Counted from the first letter of the stretch, positions 34,340-43,335 are shown. The stretch: DNA of 64,000 nt from Ilumatobacteraceae bacterium (GCA_022425725.1 JAKMEY010000059.1:1-64000); one strand, 5' to 3'. Notes: generated from the letters alone by a model not told the origin. Numbers and translations are program-made.

Positions 34340-35593
34340 CTACGACTTTACGGGTCGGCGCGAGATGTTGAGGAGCAGGCCAATTCCTACGAGACAGGAC
34401 AGCAGAGAGGTTCCGCCATGAGAGAAGAATGGAAGCGTGAGACCGGTAACCGGCAGAACTCCTGCAACTCCACCGACGTTGATAATCGCCTGAATTGCGA
34501 TCCACGATGTCACCCCGGCAGCGACGAGCATGCCAAAGCGATCTGGCGCCCGAAGTGCCGTTTGCATCCCGAGAATGGTGAGCAAGGTGAAACCACCGAG
34601 CACGGTGATGACACCGAGAAGGCCGAGTTCGTCTGCGATGATCGCAAAAATGAAGTCGCTGTGCGCGAGCGGCAAGTAACCAAGTTTTGAACGGCTCCCC
34701 CCGATTCCTGAACCGGTAAGGCCGCCGTTGGCAATACTCAACATTCCCTGCCACACCTGATAGGCGTAATGCTCCTTGTTGCCTTCGATGTCAAAGAATG
34801 CAGTAATGCGGCCGAATCGGCGTGGCGATGCGAACACCATGATCGCACCGATAAACCCTCCGACACCGACCACCGTTCCGATGTGCATCCATGGAATTCC
34901 GGCAATGAATGACATGGCCATCACGATGAGCACCAACACAACAGCAGAACCAAAGTCGCCTTGAATAAGGCTGAACACGAAGGCGACCCCCGTCACCGCC
35001 CCAATCGGCACAATCGTGCGCCGCCAGTCGTTCAAGACATCTTTTCGTCGGGTGAGAATGTCAGCAACACCGAGGATGACAGACAACTTAAAGACCTCTG
35101 ACGGCTGGAAGGTCATGCCTCCAACCGAGACCCACGAGTTTGCGTCGTTGACCTCATGGCTCCAACCAGGAACAAACGGAAGCGCCATCATGCAGATGCC
35201 GACAGCCCAGATGAGAGAAATGAGGCGACGGAAGAGCTGGTAGCGAACACGGATAACAACTGCCATAAGCCCGAGTCCGGCGATTGCGAAAATCGACTGT
35301 CTGATCACCATGGAATATGGAGATCCATCACCTGCGGCACGGAGTGGGCCTGATGCCGAAAGCAACATGACCAAGCCGAGCAGCACCATAATTGCCACCA
35401 CGGCGATGATGGCGAAATAGGTCCGGGAGGCCTCTACCGCTCGGTCGCGCTGCAGGGCCTCACGAATCGAAAGCCGATCGTGACGCTCATGACGCTTGCC
35501 TCCGGCACCGCTCTCGCGTTTACGTTTCGCAGCCGCAAGGGCTTGCTTACGACGATCGTCAATGTTTCCTCCGTGCTTGATTGCGATAGTCAC
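34340..35593 (-). CDS. ftsW: SEDS family peptidoglycan glycosyltransferase FtsW
   Basis: 417 residues from GTG 35593 (GTGA overlap with murD). Polymerises lipid II at the septum with its partner FtsI. About ten membrane spans follow a 55-residue basic cytoplasmic N-terminus. Signatures visible: SWVSVGGMTFQPSEVFKLSV, the long extracellular loop with YQVWQGMLSIANGGLTGSGI, GYLPLAHSDFIFAIIADELG and the C-terminal LPFFSHGGTSLLSCLVGIG. The basic N-terminal extension is longer than in E. coli, as is common in actinobacteria. Confidence 0.95.
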   Translation of the reverse strand: MTIAIKHGGNIDDRRKQALAAAKRKRESGAGGKRHERHDRLSIREALQRDRAVEASRTYFAIIAVVAIMVLLGLVMLLSASGPLRAAGDGSPYSMVIRQSIFAIAGLGLMAVVIRVRYQLFRRLISLIWAVGICMMALPFVPGWSHEVNDANSWVSVGGMTFQPSEVFKLSVILGVADILTRRKDVLNDWRRTIVPIGAVTGVAFVFSLIQGDFGSAVVLVLIVMAMSFIAGIPWMHIGTVVGVGGFIGAIMVFASPRRFGRITAFFDIEGNKEHYAYQVWQGMLSIANGGLTGSGIGGSRSKLGYLPLAHSDFIFAIIADELGLLGVITVLGGFTLLTILGMQTALRAPDRFGMLVAAGVTSWIAIQAIINVGGVAGVLPVTGLTLPFFSHGGTSLLSCLVGIGLLLNISRRPVKS

Positions 35594-36960
35594 GTTGCCC
35601 CTCCAGACAGTTCAGAAACCTCTTGGTTCATGCGTTCTTTAACGAGACGGATGTAGTGATCACCTCGTGCCGGATACCCTCCCGATGGATACCAGTCGAA
35701 ACTTGCGCAGCCAGGTGAGAGCACGACGTCTCCATGTCCGTCTGCGAGACGAGCGGCAAGGTCGACTGCAGTCTCCATCGAACCTGCGGTCACGACCTCA
35801 ACCATCCCGCTGAAAACGTCGGAAATTTCGGGGGCTGCTTCGCCAATGGCGACGACGCCGCGAAGCGATCCCCCTGCAACAGCCATCGGCGTGAGGTCAA
35901 GATCTTTGTTACGCCCACCGGCAATGAGGACCGATGTCGGAAATGCCCGGATAGCCGCCGACGCAGCGTGTGGCGTTGTTGCTTTTGAATCGTTAAACCA
36001 ACGAACGCCGCTCACTTCGGCGACGAATTGCAGGCGGTGTACCGGAGCTTCAAAATCACGGAGCGCTGCGGCAACCGATTCCGCTCCGACGAGGCCGCTC
36101 TCCATCACCAGCGCCGCAGCAGCCAGAGCATTAGTGATGTCGTGAGGAAGCGATCGCGTCATCTCTGAAGCGGAAATGATCGGGCCTCTTGGCGACATCA
36201 ACACGCCATTACTGAAGTGATAATCACCTTCAAATCCAAAAGTGATCTGGCGACTCGGCGCGGCTTGGAGATGCGTCATCACAATCGGGTCATGAGAGCC
36301 ACCGATTGCGATATCTGACCGATGCTGTTGAGCAAAAATTTTTGCTTTTGCAGCCTCATACGACGACATATCTCTGTGCCAGTTGAGGTGATCAGGGGCG
36401 AGGTTCAACCACACCGCCGCATCAGCTCGAAACTTGTCTGACCATGCGAGCCGGAAACTGGTGCATTCGACGACATACGCATCGAGAGGTTGCTCGAGAG
36501 CTTCGATGAAGGGCACATCTGTGTTGCCGACGGCGAGCGAACGAACGCCACCTGCTCGCAACATGGCAACGGCGAGTTCACAGGTCGTGGTCTTGCCGTC
36601 GGTGCCTGTCACCGCAAGGATCCGTCGGGGCCCTCCGTCACGTTGCTGCTCCGATGCGTATGCGATTTCGATCTCGCTCGAAATGGTCACTTCCTCTCGC
36701 TGTGCGCATTCGATGAGGCGGTGATGCTCCGGCACACCGGGGGCGGGAACGATGAGGTCAAATTGGCGAACGAATGCATCGAGCGCGTCACCGTCAGGCA
36801 GGGAGCCGAGCGAGAAACCCGCGTTAACAGCACGACGCTCTTTTGCCGAATCGATGGCATCGTCGGTAACGGTGACCTCGTGGCCATATCGCCGCAGGGC
36901 CACTGCAGTTGACTCACCCGCAATCGCAAAGCCATGCACTAGTGATCGCATTTCAGTCAC
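35590..36960 (-). CDS. murD: UDP-N-acetylmuramoylalanine--D-glutamate ligase
   Basis: 456 residues from GTG 36960 (overlapping the mraY stop) or ATG 36951. Adds D-glutamate to UDP-MurNAc-L-Ala. The N-terminal domain has HGFAIAGESTAVALRRYGH, the ATP loop is AVTGTDGKTTTCELAVAML, the middle domain has LNLAPDHLNWHRDM and the carbamate-region YEAAKAKIF. The C-terminal domain shows RWFNDSKATTPHAA and LIAGGRNKDLDL, then SPGCASFDWYPSGGYPARGD, all diagnostic for MurD. Confidence 0.95.
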   Translation of the reverse strand: MTEMRSLVHGFAIAGESTAVALRRYGHEVTVTDDAIDSAKERRAVNAGFSLGSLPDGDALDAFVRQFDLIVPAPGVPEHHRLIECAQREEVTISSEIEIAYASEQQRDGGPRRILAVTGTDGKTTTCELAVAMLRAGGVRSLAVGNTDVPFIEALEQPLDAYVVECTSFRLAWSDKFRADAAVWLNLAPDHLNWHRDMSSYEAAKAKIFAQQHRSDIAIGGSHDPIVMTHLQAAPSRQITFGFEGDYHFSNGVLMSPRGPIISASEMTRSLPHDITNALAAAALVMESGLVGAESVAAALRDFEAPVHRLQFVAEVSGVRWFNDSKATTPHAASAAIRAFPTSVLIAGGRNKDLDLTPMAVAGGSLRGVVAIGEAAPEISDVFSGMVEVVTAGSMETAVDLAARLADGHGDVVLSPGCASFDWYPSGGYPARGDHYIRLVKERMNQEVSELSGGAT

Positions 36961-37996
36961 CTACCACCGCAGTGAAGTCACCGATGAAGATCGCAAGGGC
37001 AAGCGCCACCAGTACACCTGATAGCAGCCAGAAACGAATGATCACCGTTGTCTCTGGCCAACCACTGAGCTCGAAGTGGTGATGAATCGGTGACATCTTG
37101 AACAAGCGGCGCTTTCGACCCGACAGTTTGAACACGCCCATCTGAATTGCGACCGATCCTGCTTCGACAACGTTGATTCCGCAGATCAAGATGAGCAACA
37201 GATGAGTGTTCAACGTGAGGGCAAGAGAGGCCAATGCCGCTCCAATGGCAAGCGCTCCGACATCGCCCATGAAGATGCGGGCCGGAGCTGCGTTCCACCA
37301 CAGGAAGCCAAGGCATGCTCCCGCGAATGATGCAGCCAGCACACCCATATCGAGGGGGTTGACGACTGAGTAGATCTCTGGGTTTCGAAATGTCCAGTAG
37401 GAAATAATCATGAATGCGCCAAAACCCATGAGGGCCGATCCGCCGGCGAGGCCATCGAGCCCGTCGGTCACATTGACCGCATTCGTTGTTGCCCAAATGA
37501 TGAGTCCTGCCCAGAGGACCCACACCACTTGCGGTACTTCAAGCCCGAGGTCACCCGCTCGGGTGATGGAAATTGACTCTTCAATCCCGGTCGCTGCAAC
37601 AAGCCACCATGCGATTCCGAAACTCATCAACATCGTGATGTAGTTCTTCTGCTTCCAGAAGATGCCTCGGTTGTGACGTTTCCTGACTTTGATCCAATCG
37701 TCGAGGAAACCCATAAATGACATGCCGAGAATGCCGACCCAGACGATCATTGCCTGGTCAGAAAATGCGATGTCTCTCATGTGGGCAACAAGCCACCCGA
37801 TGAGCGCAGAGGCAACGATGGCGAGACCACCCATCGTTGGTGTTCCTTGTTTGCCCATGTGGTGCTCGGGTCCGAGATCTTCCTTACCGAGAATTGGCTG
37901 CCCTTGGCCACGAGCGGAGAACCACTTGATAAGAAAGCGTGTGCCAAGTAGAGAACACAACGCAGCGACAGCCCCCGCGAGCATGATGGCGATCAT
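36953..37996 (-). CDS. mraY: Phospho-N-acetylmuramoyl-pentapeptide transferase
   Basis: 347 residues with about ten membrane spans. Transfers phospho-MurNAc-pentapeptide to undecaprenyl phosphate, giving lipid I. Conserved elements: HMGKQGTPTMGGLAIVAS, GFLDDWIKVRKRHNRG (DDxxK with catalytic aspartates), TNAVNVTDGLDGLAGG, FMGDVGALAIGAALA and the final SPIHHHFELSGWPE. It begins inside the murE stop (ATGA), the position where murF is usually found in other bacteria. Confidence 0.96.
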   Translation of the reverse strand: MIAIMLAGAVAALCSLLGTRFLIKWFSARGQGQPILGKEDLGPEHHMGKQGTPTMGGLAIVASALIGWLVAHMRDIAFSDQAMIVWVGILGMSFMGFLDDWIKVRKRHNRGIFWKQKNYITMLMSFGIAWWLVAATGIEESISITRAGDLGLEVPQVVWVLWAGLIIWATTNAVNVTDGLDGLAGGSALMGFGAFMIISYWTFRNPEIYSVVNPLDMGVLAASFAGACLGFLWWNAAPARIFMGDVGALAIGAALASLALTLNTHLLLILICGINVVEAGSVAIQMGVFKLSGRKRRLFKMSPIHHHFELSGWPETTVIIRFWLLSGVLVALALAIFIGDFTAVVGD

Positions 37997-39438
37997 CGGC
38001 GTGCCTCCATCGCTGCTCGAATGTGGGCAACATCATCAAATTCAACTTTTCCTGATGCGAATTCTTGGTAGCGCTCGTGCCCCTTGCCAGCAACGATCAC
38101 AATGTCGCCAGCCTTGGCATCCACAATCGCCTGGCGAATTGCCGCCGCTCGATCAACCTCTGCGCTCCACTCTGCCGTAGTCGCCTCAGAGAAGCCATGA
38201 CAAATCTCAGCAATGATCTCATCGGGATCTTCGTTGCGCGGATTATCTGACGTCACAATGACCGCATCGGCACACTTCCCGGCAACCGCTGCCATGTCAG
38301 GACGCTTGAGACGGTCCCGCCCTCCCCCACAACCGAACACGACGACCAATCGGCGCGATGGAGCGATTTCACGGCATGTGCGAAGAAGCGCTTCAAGGGC
38401 CTCTGGGGTGTGAGCGAAGTCGACTACTGCATCGAACTCGTCATGAGTGATCAATTCCATTCGGCCGGGAACCGTCTGCAGAGACTCGAGCCCATCGGCG
38501 ATGACGTCGTCGGTTACGCCAACGGCACGTGCACACGCAATCACCGCGAGAGCGTTTTCAACGTTGTGGCGGCCCGGAAGATGAACATGGAATGAACTTC
38601 CGTCGAGAACGAATGCAGACCCGCTCAGAGCCATCTGAGGATTCTTGATATCAGACATTGAGAAGCGATACACATCACCAATGTCAGAGGAAAGATCACC
38701 CAGCAGACGTCCGTGGACATCATCGTCATTAATGATCATTTGCTTCACACCATGAGAAGTAAACAGCAGTGATTTCGCTCTGAAATATTCCTCTTGAGTG
38801 CCGTGGAGATCAAGGTGATCTCGCCCAAGGTTGGTGAAAACTGCAGCCGCAAACGTCGTCCCCTGAACACGCTGCTGGACGAGCGAATGTGATGACACTT
38901 CCATGGCCACCACCGAAACTCCGTCTTCATGGAGTTCACGCAATTTCCGCTGCAGCACTGGTGCTTCTGGAGTTGTCATGTCTCCTTCGAGAGTTCCAAT
39001 CACCGCCGACTTCTGTCCATCGACGTTGAAGACAGCAGCAAGCATTTGAGCGACCGTGGTTTTCCCATTGGTGCCCGTCACCCCGATCACCTTCATTGCG
39101 TCAGAGGGCCTTCCCGAGACCAACGCAGCTACTTCTCCGAGTGCCGAACGAACGTCGTCAACAATGATCTGCGGGGTGGCGATCGGCAACTCGCGATCAA
39201 CAAGGAGCGCGGTTGCCCCGCTCTCAACCGCCTCTTGCGCGAAGTCGTGTCCATCGAAGTGTTCGCCAACGACACATGCGAAGAGCGAACCCTCAACAAT
39301 TTGGCGCGAGTCCATGATCACCGCGCTGATCTCCACTCGAGCCGTGTCTGTCGATACCCGGACCTCTGAGTTCAGTCGCTGCGAAAGATCGCTGATGACG
39401 GCGTCGTCAATGACCAGCGTCTCGCGTTGCAGCATCAC
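37993..39438 (-). CDS. murE: UDP-MurNAc-tripeptide synthetase
   Basis: 481 residues from GTG 39438 or the adjacent ATG. Adds the third residue of the stem peptide. ATP loop GVTGTNGKTTVAQML near residue 120, then TTPEAPVLQRKLRELHEDGV, VAMEVSSHSL, FTNLGRDHLDLHGTQEEYF and the carbamylated-Lys region. The specificity motif DNPRNEDP (about residue 399) is that of meso-diaminopimelate-adding enzymes, so the peptidoglycan should be of the DAP type. The next gene is mraY, with no murF between. Confidence 0.95.
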   Translation of the reverse strand: MMLQRETLVIDDAVISDLSQRLNSEVRVSTDTARVEISAVIMDSRQIVEGSLFACVVGEHFDGHDFAQEAVESGATALLVDRELPIATPQIIVDDVRSALGEVAALVSGRPSDAMKVIGVTGTNGKTTVAQMLAAVFNVDGQKSAVIGTLEGDMTTPEAPVLQRKLRELHEDGVSVVAMEVSSHSLVQQRVQGTTFAAAVFTNLGRDHLDLHGTQEEYFRAKSLLFTSHGVKQMIINDDDVHGRLLGDLSSDIGDVYRFSMSDIKNPQMALSGSAFVLDGSSFHVHLPGRHNVENALAVIACARAVGVTDDVIADGLESLQTVPGRMELITHDEFDAVVDFAHTPEALEALLRTCREIAPSRRLVVVFGCGGGRDRLKRPDMAAVAGKCADAVIVTSDNPRNEDPDEIIAEICHGFSEATTAEWSAEVDRAAAIRQAIVDAKAGDIVIVAGKGHERYQEFASGKVEFDDVAHIRAAMEARR

Positions 39439-39442
39439 AACG

Positions 39443-41362
39443 TCACCCGGCGCACGCCGCGCCGTTGTTGGGCGGCTGGATTCCTAGTTCGTGGGCGATT
39501 GTCGGAACAAGCCGGGCGAAGACCGGAGCTGCTGCGGTTCCACCAAAGCGGTTGATCGTGCCTGCTGGGGGTTCATCGATGCTGATGAGCACGGTGATCT
39601 GTGGATCCTCAGCGGGGAAGAACCCGACGAAACTTGCGTAATACGATCGCACGCCAAACTCGTCCTCGTATCCCCCATTAGGTTGCGCTTTCAGCCCGGT
39701 TCCGGTCTTACCAGCAACATTAAATGACGAAACCTGGGCGCGGGTGGCGGTACCCGAGCAGACAACATCGGTCATGATCGACTGCATGACCTCAGCCGCG
39801 TTCGGTGAGATGACTTCCTGCGTCGCCGATGGCACTGTTGGACTGATATCTCCATCGTCACCAACAAACCCACGCACTAACTTCGGAGCGACGTACAAGC
39901 CGTCATTGGCAATTGCGTTCACCGCAGAGATGAGTTGAATTGGTGTACTGGCAAGCCCTTGACCGTACGAGACGGTGTACTTCTCTGATCCGTGGAGGTC
40001 GTTCCACTCTTTGAAGATGCCGGCCGATTCGTTCGGGAAGTCGAGGGCTGTTCGCTCACCGAGGCCGAAGGCTCGCATGAAATCCCAGTGACGCCGTAAC
40101 TGCACTTCCTCTTGCACTTTGATGGTGCCGATGTTTGATGAGTCGACGAGAATCTGTCGAACCGTCATGTCTTCGTCAGGGTGTTCATGAGAGTCACGAA
40201 GGAAGTCGTCGCCATATTGAGCTCGCCATGGCACGTTGAACACTGTGTTCGGGCCAACGACACCAGTTTCTAAACCAGCGGCAATCGTGATCACTTTCGC
40301 AACCGAGCCCGGCTCATACGCATCAACGGCTGCATGGTTACCGGAGGTGATGCGCACTTCGTTGCTCTCGGTGTCTCGTTTGACCGAGGCCATTGCGTAC
40401 AGTTCGCCGGACTGAGCGTCCATCACGATGCAGGTTCCAGCTTTCGAACTCGTGTTTTCAACACGCTCGAGAAGCGCCTGCTCGCAGGTGAACTGAATTG
40501 ACCGGTCGATTGTGAGGATGAGGTCGTCACCCGGAACTGCGCCCTCTATACCGTTTTCGCTGCCTGCGATCGATCGTCCACCCGGGGCTACTTGACGGGT
40601 GACGCTGCCGTTCTGCCCAGAGAGAATGTCGTCGTATTGAAGCTCGAGCCCTGCAATACCGATGCCATCGATGTCGGTGCGACCGATTACTGACCGGCCA
40701 GTGTCGCCACCTGGGAGCAGACGGGTGGGTTCGGCGTCGACATTCACACCGGAGAGCTGTAACGCCGCTATTTGGTCTCCGAGGTCAGCGTCAATTTGTC
40801 GGCGAACGTAGACGAATCCCTTTTCTTTGCGAACCATCTCGTCGTACAGCCGTTGCTGTTCTTCAACGTTGAGGTTCAACATTGTCGCAAGCATGTTGAG
40901 CGTTGCTTCCTCGTTGTCGACGAGTTTCGGATTGATGCTGATAGTTGCTGCAGGAATCGATACTGCGAGTTCTTCACCGTTGCGATCGAAAATCGTGCCT
41001 CGGTCAGCAATAACCGTGGTTGTTCTGGTCCATTGATTTGTTGCTTCGGCGCGCATCGCATCGCCGCCCGCTGTCTGTAAGCCGACGACCTTTGTCGTTA
41101 CGACGATGAGCATCACGAGAACGAACGCGACGATGATTTGAATTCGCCTGCGCTGGTTTCCGATCTTGAAGCGCCCGGTTGCGGGTTTCGCGGAAATGGC
41201 TCGCAGTTTGCGCTGAGGGGAAGCACTCCGAGGAGTACTCATCTGTTTCGATGTTGAACCTGAGCGGGTTGATCGAGCCGTCGAGGCCGAGCGACGTGAT
41301 TGCTTCCGAACCGCTGGTGCAGTGCGTCGGACCGACCGCTGAGGAACTTCACGACGACTCAT
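39443..41362 (-). CDS. ftsI: Septal peptidoglycan transpeptidase FtsI (class B PBP)
   Basis: 639 residues. Cross-links septal peptidoglycan with FtsW. A long, basic Ser/Arg-rich cytoplasmic tail (about residues 1-70) precedes one membrane span (IQIIVAFVLVMLIVVTTKVV). The pedestal domain begins RGTIFDRNGEELAVS. The transpeptidase domain has SxxK in EPGSVAKV (about residue 354), SxN in VDSSNIGT and KTG in VAGKTGTGLKA (about residue 551). No C-terminal PASTA domains are present. Starts at the TGATG junction with ftsL. Confidence 0.95.
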   Translation of the reverse strand: MSRREVPQRSVRRTAPAVRKQSRRSASTARSTRSGSTSKQMSTPRSASPQRKLRAISAKPATGRFKIGNQRRRIQIIVAFVLVMLIVVTTKVVGLQTAGGDAMRAEATNQWTRTTTVIADRGTIFDRNGEELAVSIPAATISINPKLVDNEEATLNMLATMLNLNVEEQQRLYDEMVRKEKGFVYVRRQIDADLGDQIAALQLSGVNVDAEPTRLLPGGDTGRSVIGRTDIDGIGIAGLELQYDDILSGQNGSVTRQVAPGGRSIAGSENGIEGAVPGDDLILTIDRSIQFTCEQALLERVENTSSKAGTCIVMDAQSGELYAMASVKRDTESNEVRITSGNHAAVDAYEPGSVAKVITIAAGLETGVVGPNTVFNVPWRAQYGDDFLRDSHEHPDEDMTVRQILVDSSNIGTIKVQEEVQLRRHWDFMRAFGLGERTALDFPNESAGIFKEWNDLHGSEKYTVSYGQGLASTPIQLISAVNAIANDGLYVAPKLVRGFVGDDGDISPTVPSATQEVISPNAAEVMQSIMTDVVCSGTATRAQVSSFNVAGKTGTGLKAQPNGGYEDEFGVRSYYASFVGFFPAEDPQITVLISIDEPPAGTINRFGGTAAAPVFARLVPTIAHELGIQPPNNGAACAG

Positions 41363-41820
41363 CAGTCCATTCCATTCATGATTTTGACCATTCGGAATTG
41401 GTCGAGCGGGTCGAGATAGTCGGGAACATCGACAACGTCTCCATCGGTGCTTGTCGCCGCCATCGCCATCGCCAGCACCAACGGGTCTACGGCCAGAAAA
41501 CTGCTGTCCATTGCCGGAGCCATTCCGAGTTCACGTGCTCGCTGATCGAGTCGAGCGGGTGCCCGAAGTTCTGCTCGCACTGCTCTCAGCGTGTCAAAAC
41601 GATCATTTGCTTCAGCGATGTGTCTGTCGATCTGATCGATCACCGCCTGCCGAGAAGCGATCTGGGTGTGAATAACTGCGAGGCTTCCGAGGCCGAGCGC
41701 AACCAGTGTTGCGGTGAAGACAACAACACGGGTGGTTCGGCGACGAACTTCAACGACCCTCAGAGCTGGCCGGCGGTTCGGTGCGGGCCTTGTTGCCGGT
41801 CTGCGGAGGGCGATGGCCAT
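41362..41820 (-). CDS. ftsL: FtsL-like cell division protein
   Basis: 152 residues from ATG 41820, which shares one base with the rsmH stop (TGATG) and follows a GAGGAG site; longer frames lie inside rsmH. A small bitopic protein: basic proline-rich N-terminus, one membrane span (TTRVVVFTATLVALGLGSLA), then a heptad-like helix (QAVIDQIDRHIAEANDRFDT) and a tail with RELGMAPA. Sequence is poorly conserved in the family, so the call rests on layout and on its place between rsmH and ftsI. Confidence 0.85.
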   Translation of the reverse strand: MAIALRRPATRPAPNRRPALRVVEVRRRTTRVVVFTATLVALGLGSLAVIHTQIASRQAVIDQIDRHIAEANDRFDTLRAVRAELRAPARLDQRARELGMAPAMDSSFLAVDPLVLAMAMAATSTDGDVVDVPDYLDPLDQFRMVKIMNGMD

Positions 41821-42776
41821 CAGGACTCCTCCGCAATTCGTTCCGCAACCCGCAACCGAGCTGACGTTGACCGACGGTTGCGTTCGATTTCTGCAGCTGA
41901 CGGCTTTTTCGCAACCTTTCGAACGATCCGGACGGTCTGTACCGCACCGCACACGCACGGAAGCTCTGGCGGACATTCACAACGGTTCGTTGCCGCCATC
42001 ATTCGCTGCTTGACGATCCGGTCTTCTCCTGAGTGGTACGACAGCACTGCCACCCTGCCACCTGGGACTACGCGGTCGATCGCCTTGTCAATCGCAGTCG
42101 GGAGCGCGTCGAGCTCTCCGTTGACCTCGATGCGAATTGCTTGGAAGGTGCGCTTGGCTGGATGGCCGCCGGTGCGACGTGCGGGTGCTGGTATTGCGGC
42201 GACAACAACTTCAGCTAACTGGTTCGTTGTTTCGATTGGACGGGCCGCCACGATCGCATTCGCAATGCGTGAGGCGAACCGCTCTTCGCCATAGCGTCGA
42301 ATGATGTCGGCGAGGCGGCGAACGTCGTACCCGTTCACGACGTCGTCAGCGGTCCAGTTCGCATCAGGGCCCATCCGCATGTCGAGAGGTCCGTCATTTC
42401 GATAACTGAACCCACGACTGCCCTCATCGAGTTGGTGGGAGGAAACGCCTAGATCGAAGATTGCTCCGCTGAGTGCCTCGACCCCATGCTCGGCAAGGGC
42501 TTCATCGATGTCATCAAATCGACGCATGGTCGTGCGAAATCGCGACCCAAAGTGTTCGAGGCGCTGTCCCGCCGCGTGCAGGGCCTCGGGGTCGCGGTCG
42601 AGACCGATGACATCGACATCATCGCGGGCCTCCAGCAACGCCTCGGAGTGGCCGCCACCACCGAGGGTTGCATCGAGAATCGTCCCCGAAGGAACTTCGG
42701 CAAACACGTCAACGATTTCGTCTCTCATCACGGGGTCGTGAGAGAACGAGGTCTGCTGACCGTCTGCCATCGTCAT
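41820..42776 (-). CDS. rsmH: 16S rRNA (cytosine-1402-N4)-methyltransferase
   Basis: 318 residues from ATG 42776, overlapping the mraZ stop as TGATG; an extended frame to 42851 lies inside mraZ. Methylates C1402 in the decoding centre using S-adenosylmethionine. Signatures: SHDPVMRDEIVDVF, the SAM site ILDATLGGGGHSEALL, GLDRDPEALHAAGQR, ILDLGVSSHQLDEGSRGFSY (here IFDLGVSSHQLDE) and the C-terminal VLSYHSGEDRIVKQRM. The conserved HSLEDR is HSGEDR here. The Cys-rich stretch NRCECPPELPCVCG near the end resembles that in other actinobacterial copies. Confidence 0.95.
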   Translation of the reverse strand: MTMADGQQTSFSHDPVMRDEIVDVFAEVPSGTILDATLGGGGHSEALLEARDDVDVIGLDRDPEALHAAGQRLEHFGSRFRTTMRRFDDIDEALAEHGVEALSGAIFDLGVSSHQLDEGSRGFSYRNDGPLDMRMGPDANWTADDVVNGYDVRRLADIIRRYGEERFASRIANAIVAARPIETTNQLAEVVVAAIPAPARRTGGHPAKRTFQAIRIEVNGELDALPTAIDKAIDRVVPGGRVAVLSYHSGEDRIVKQRMMAATNRCECPPELPCVCGAVQTVRIVRKVAKKPSAAEIERNRRSTSARLRVAERIAEES

Positions 42777-43198
42777 CAGTCCTGCCACACCCGAGGATTC
42801 GTTGCGTGTAAGTCTTCCGCTTCGATGGTTTCGTAGCGGGATCGTCTCCACACCTCGATCGAGTTGAGGTTGCCAACGATCACCGCCTGATCGCCGCCGG
42901 TGAGGCCGGCAAACTCGCGAGCTTTTTCGTCAAGGGTGAGACGTCCCTGCTTGTCAACCGAAACTGACACCGTTTGGGTCGCAACCGAACGTCGCTGCCT
43001 TGCGGTGGCGGTACCAGATTTCACCGCATCGATGACATCGTTTGCCTCGGCTTCGAATACGGCGACCGTCCGGAGGGTGATGCATCCCTGTGGATCGAGG
43101 GTTGCGTAACAACGGTCACCGAGTTCACCACGGAAGGGTGCAGGAAGGCCAAGACGACCATTGTCGTCGATGCTGCGGTCGTACACGCCGACGAACAT
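42776..43198 (-). CDS. mraZ: Transcriptional regulator MraZ
   Basis: 140 residues, first gene of the division cluster, preceded by a strong AAAGGGGGG ribosome site. MraZ is a ring-forming, AbrB-fold DNA-binding protein that represses its own cluster in E. coli and activates it in some mollicutes. Two swapped-hairpin repeats are visible: GVYDRSIDDNGRLGLPAPFR and VSVSVDKQGRLTLDEKAREF, each with the DxxGRLxLP-type DNA-contact loop. The predicted binding boxes lie 71-115 bases upstream of its start. The spacer SGTATARQRRSVATQT is typical. Confidence 0.95.
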   Translation of the reverse strand: MFVGVYDRSIDDNGRLGLPAPFRGELGDRCYATLDPQGCITLRTVAVFEAEANDVIDAVKSGTATARQRRSVATQTVSVSVDKQGRLTLDEKAREFAGLTGGDQAVIVGNLNSIEVWRRSRYETIEAEDLHATNPRVWQD

Positions 43199-43227
43199 CT
43201 TTCCCCCCTTTCATCCCGCTCCGCCTC

Positions 43228-43256
43228 GGCTCACAAGTTGCGGTTTCTTGTGAGCC
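43228..43256 (-). promoter_or_regulatory. Perfect 10-bp inverted repeat in the mraZ leader
   Basis: On the minus strand GGCTCACAAG and CTTGTGAGCC flank the 9-base loop AAACCGCAA. It lies between the MraZ-like boxes and the mraZ ribosome site, about 20 bases ahead of the latter. It could be a repressor operator (10-bp half sites) or an RNA stem controlling translation or mRNA stability. No U-tract follows, so it is not an ordinary intrinsic terminator. Confidence 0.6.
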
Positions 43257-43268
43257 CAAAAAGTATTT

Positions 43269-43313
43269 CACCTATTTGCACCAAAATCAACCATTTCCAG
43301 CCAATAATCACCA
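43269..43313 (-). promoter_or_regulatory. Five 10-bp-phased TGGTG-like repeats, putative MraZ boxes
   Basis: Read on the minus strand, the units TGGTG, TGGCT, TGGTT, TGGTG and AGGTG start exactly 10 bases apart with A/T-rich 5-base spacers. MraZ is known to bind short direct repeats with one-turn spacing upstream of its own gene (three TGGGN repeats in E. coli). Five units in perfect phase here fit several subunits of a MraZ ring contacting one DNA face. Confidence 0.75.
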
Positions 43314-43335
43314 AACCCGTGAAATGCAGTGTCAA
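43305..43335 (-). promoter_or_regulatory. Candidate mraZ promoter overlapping the MraZ boxes
   Basis: A perfect -35 hexamer TTGACA (43330-43335) lies ahead of the boxes. The best -10 (TGATTA, 43305-43310) needs a 19-base spacer, so the match is imperfect. A second option is TTGATT with TACTTT (43260-43265), also 19 bases apart. In either case the boxes overlap or follow the promoter. Confidence 0.35.

Noticed and set aside
33228-34754. Extended frame giving a 508-residue MurG
   Set aside because: The first 140 codons lie inside ftsW and are basic, low-similarity sequence. The family N-terminus begins at ATG 34334.
43228-43256. Intrinsic terminator upstream of mraZ
   Set aside because: The stem is perfect but no T-tract follows on either strand, and it stands directly before the mraZ ribosome site.
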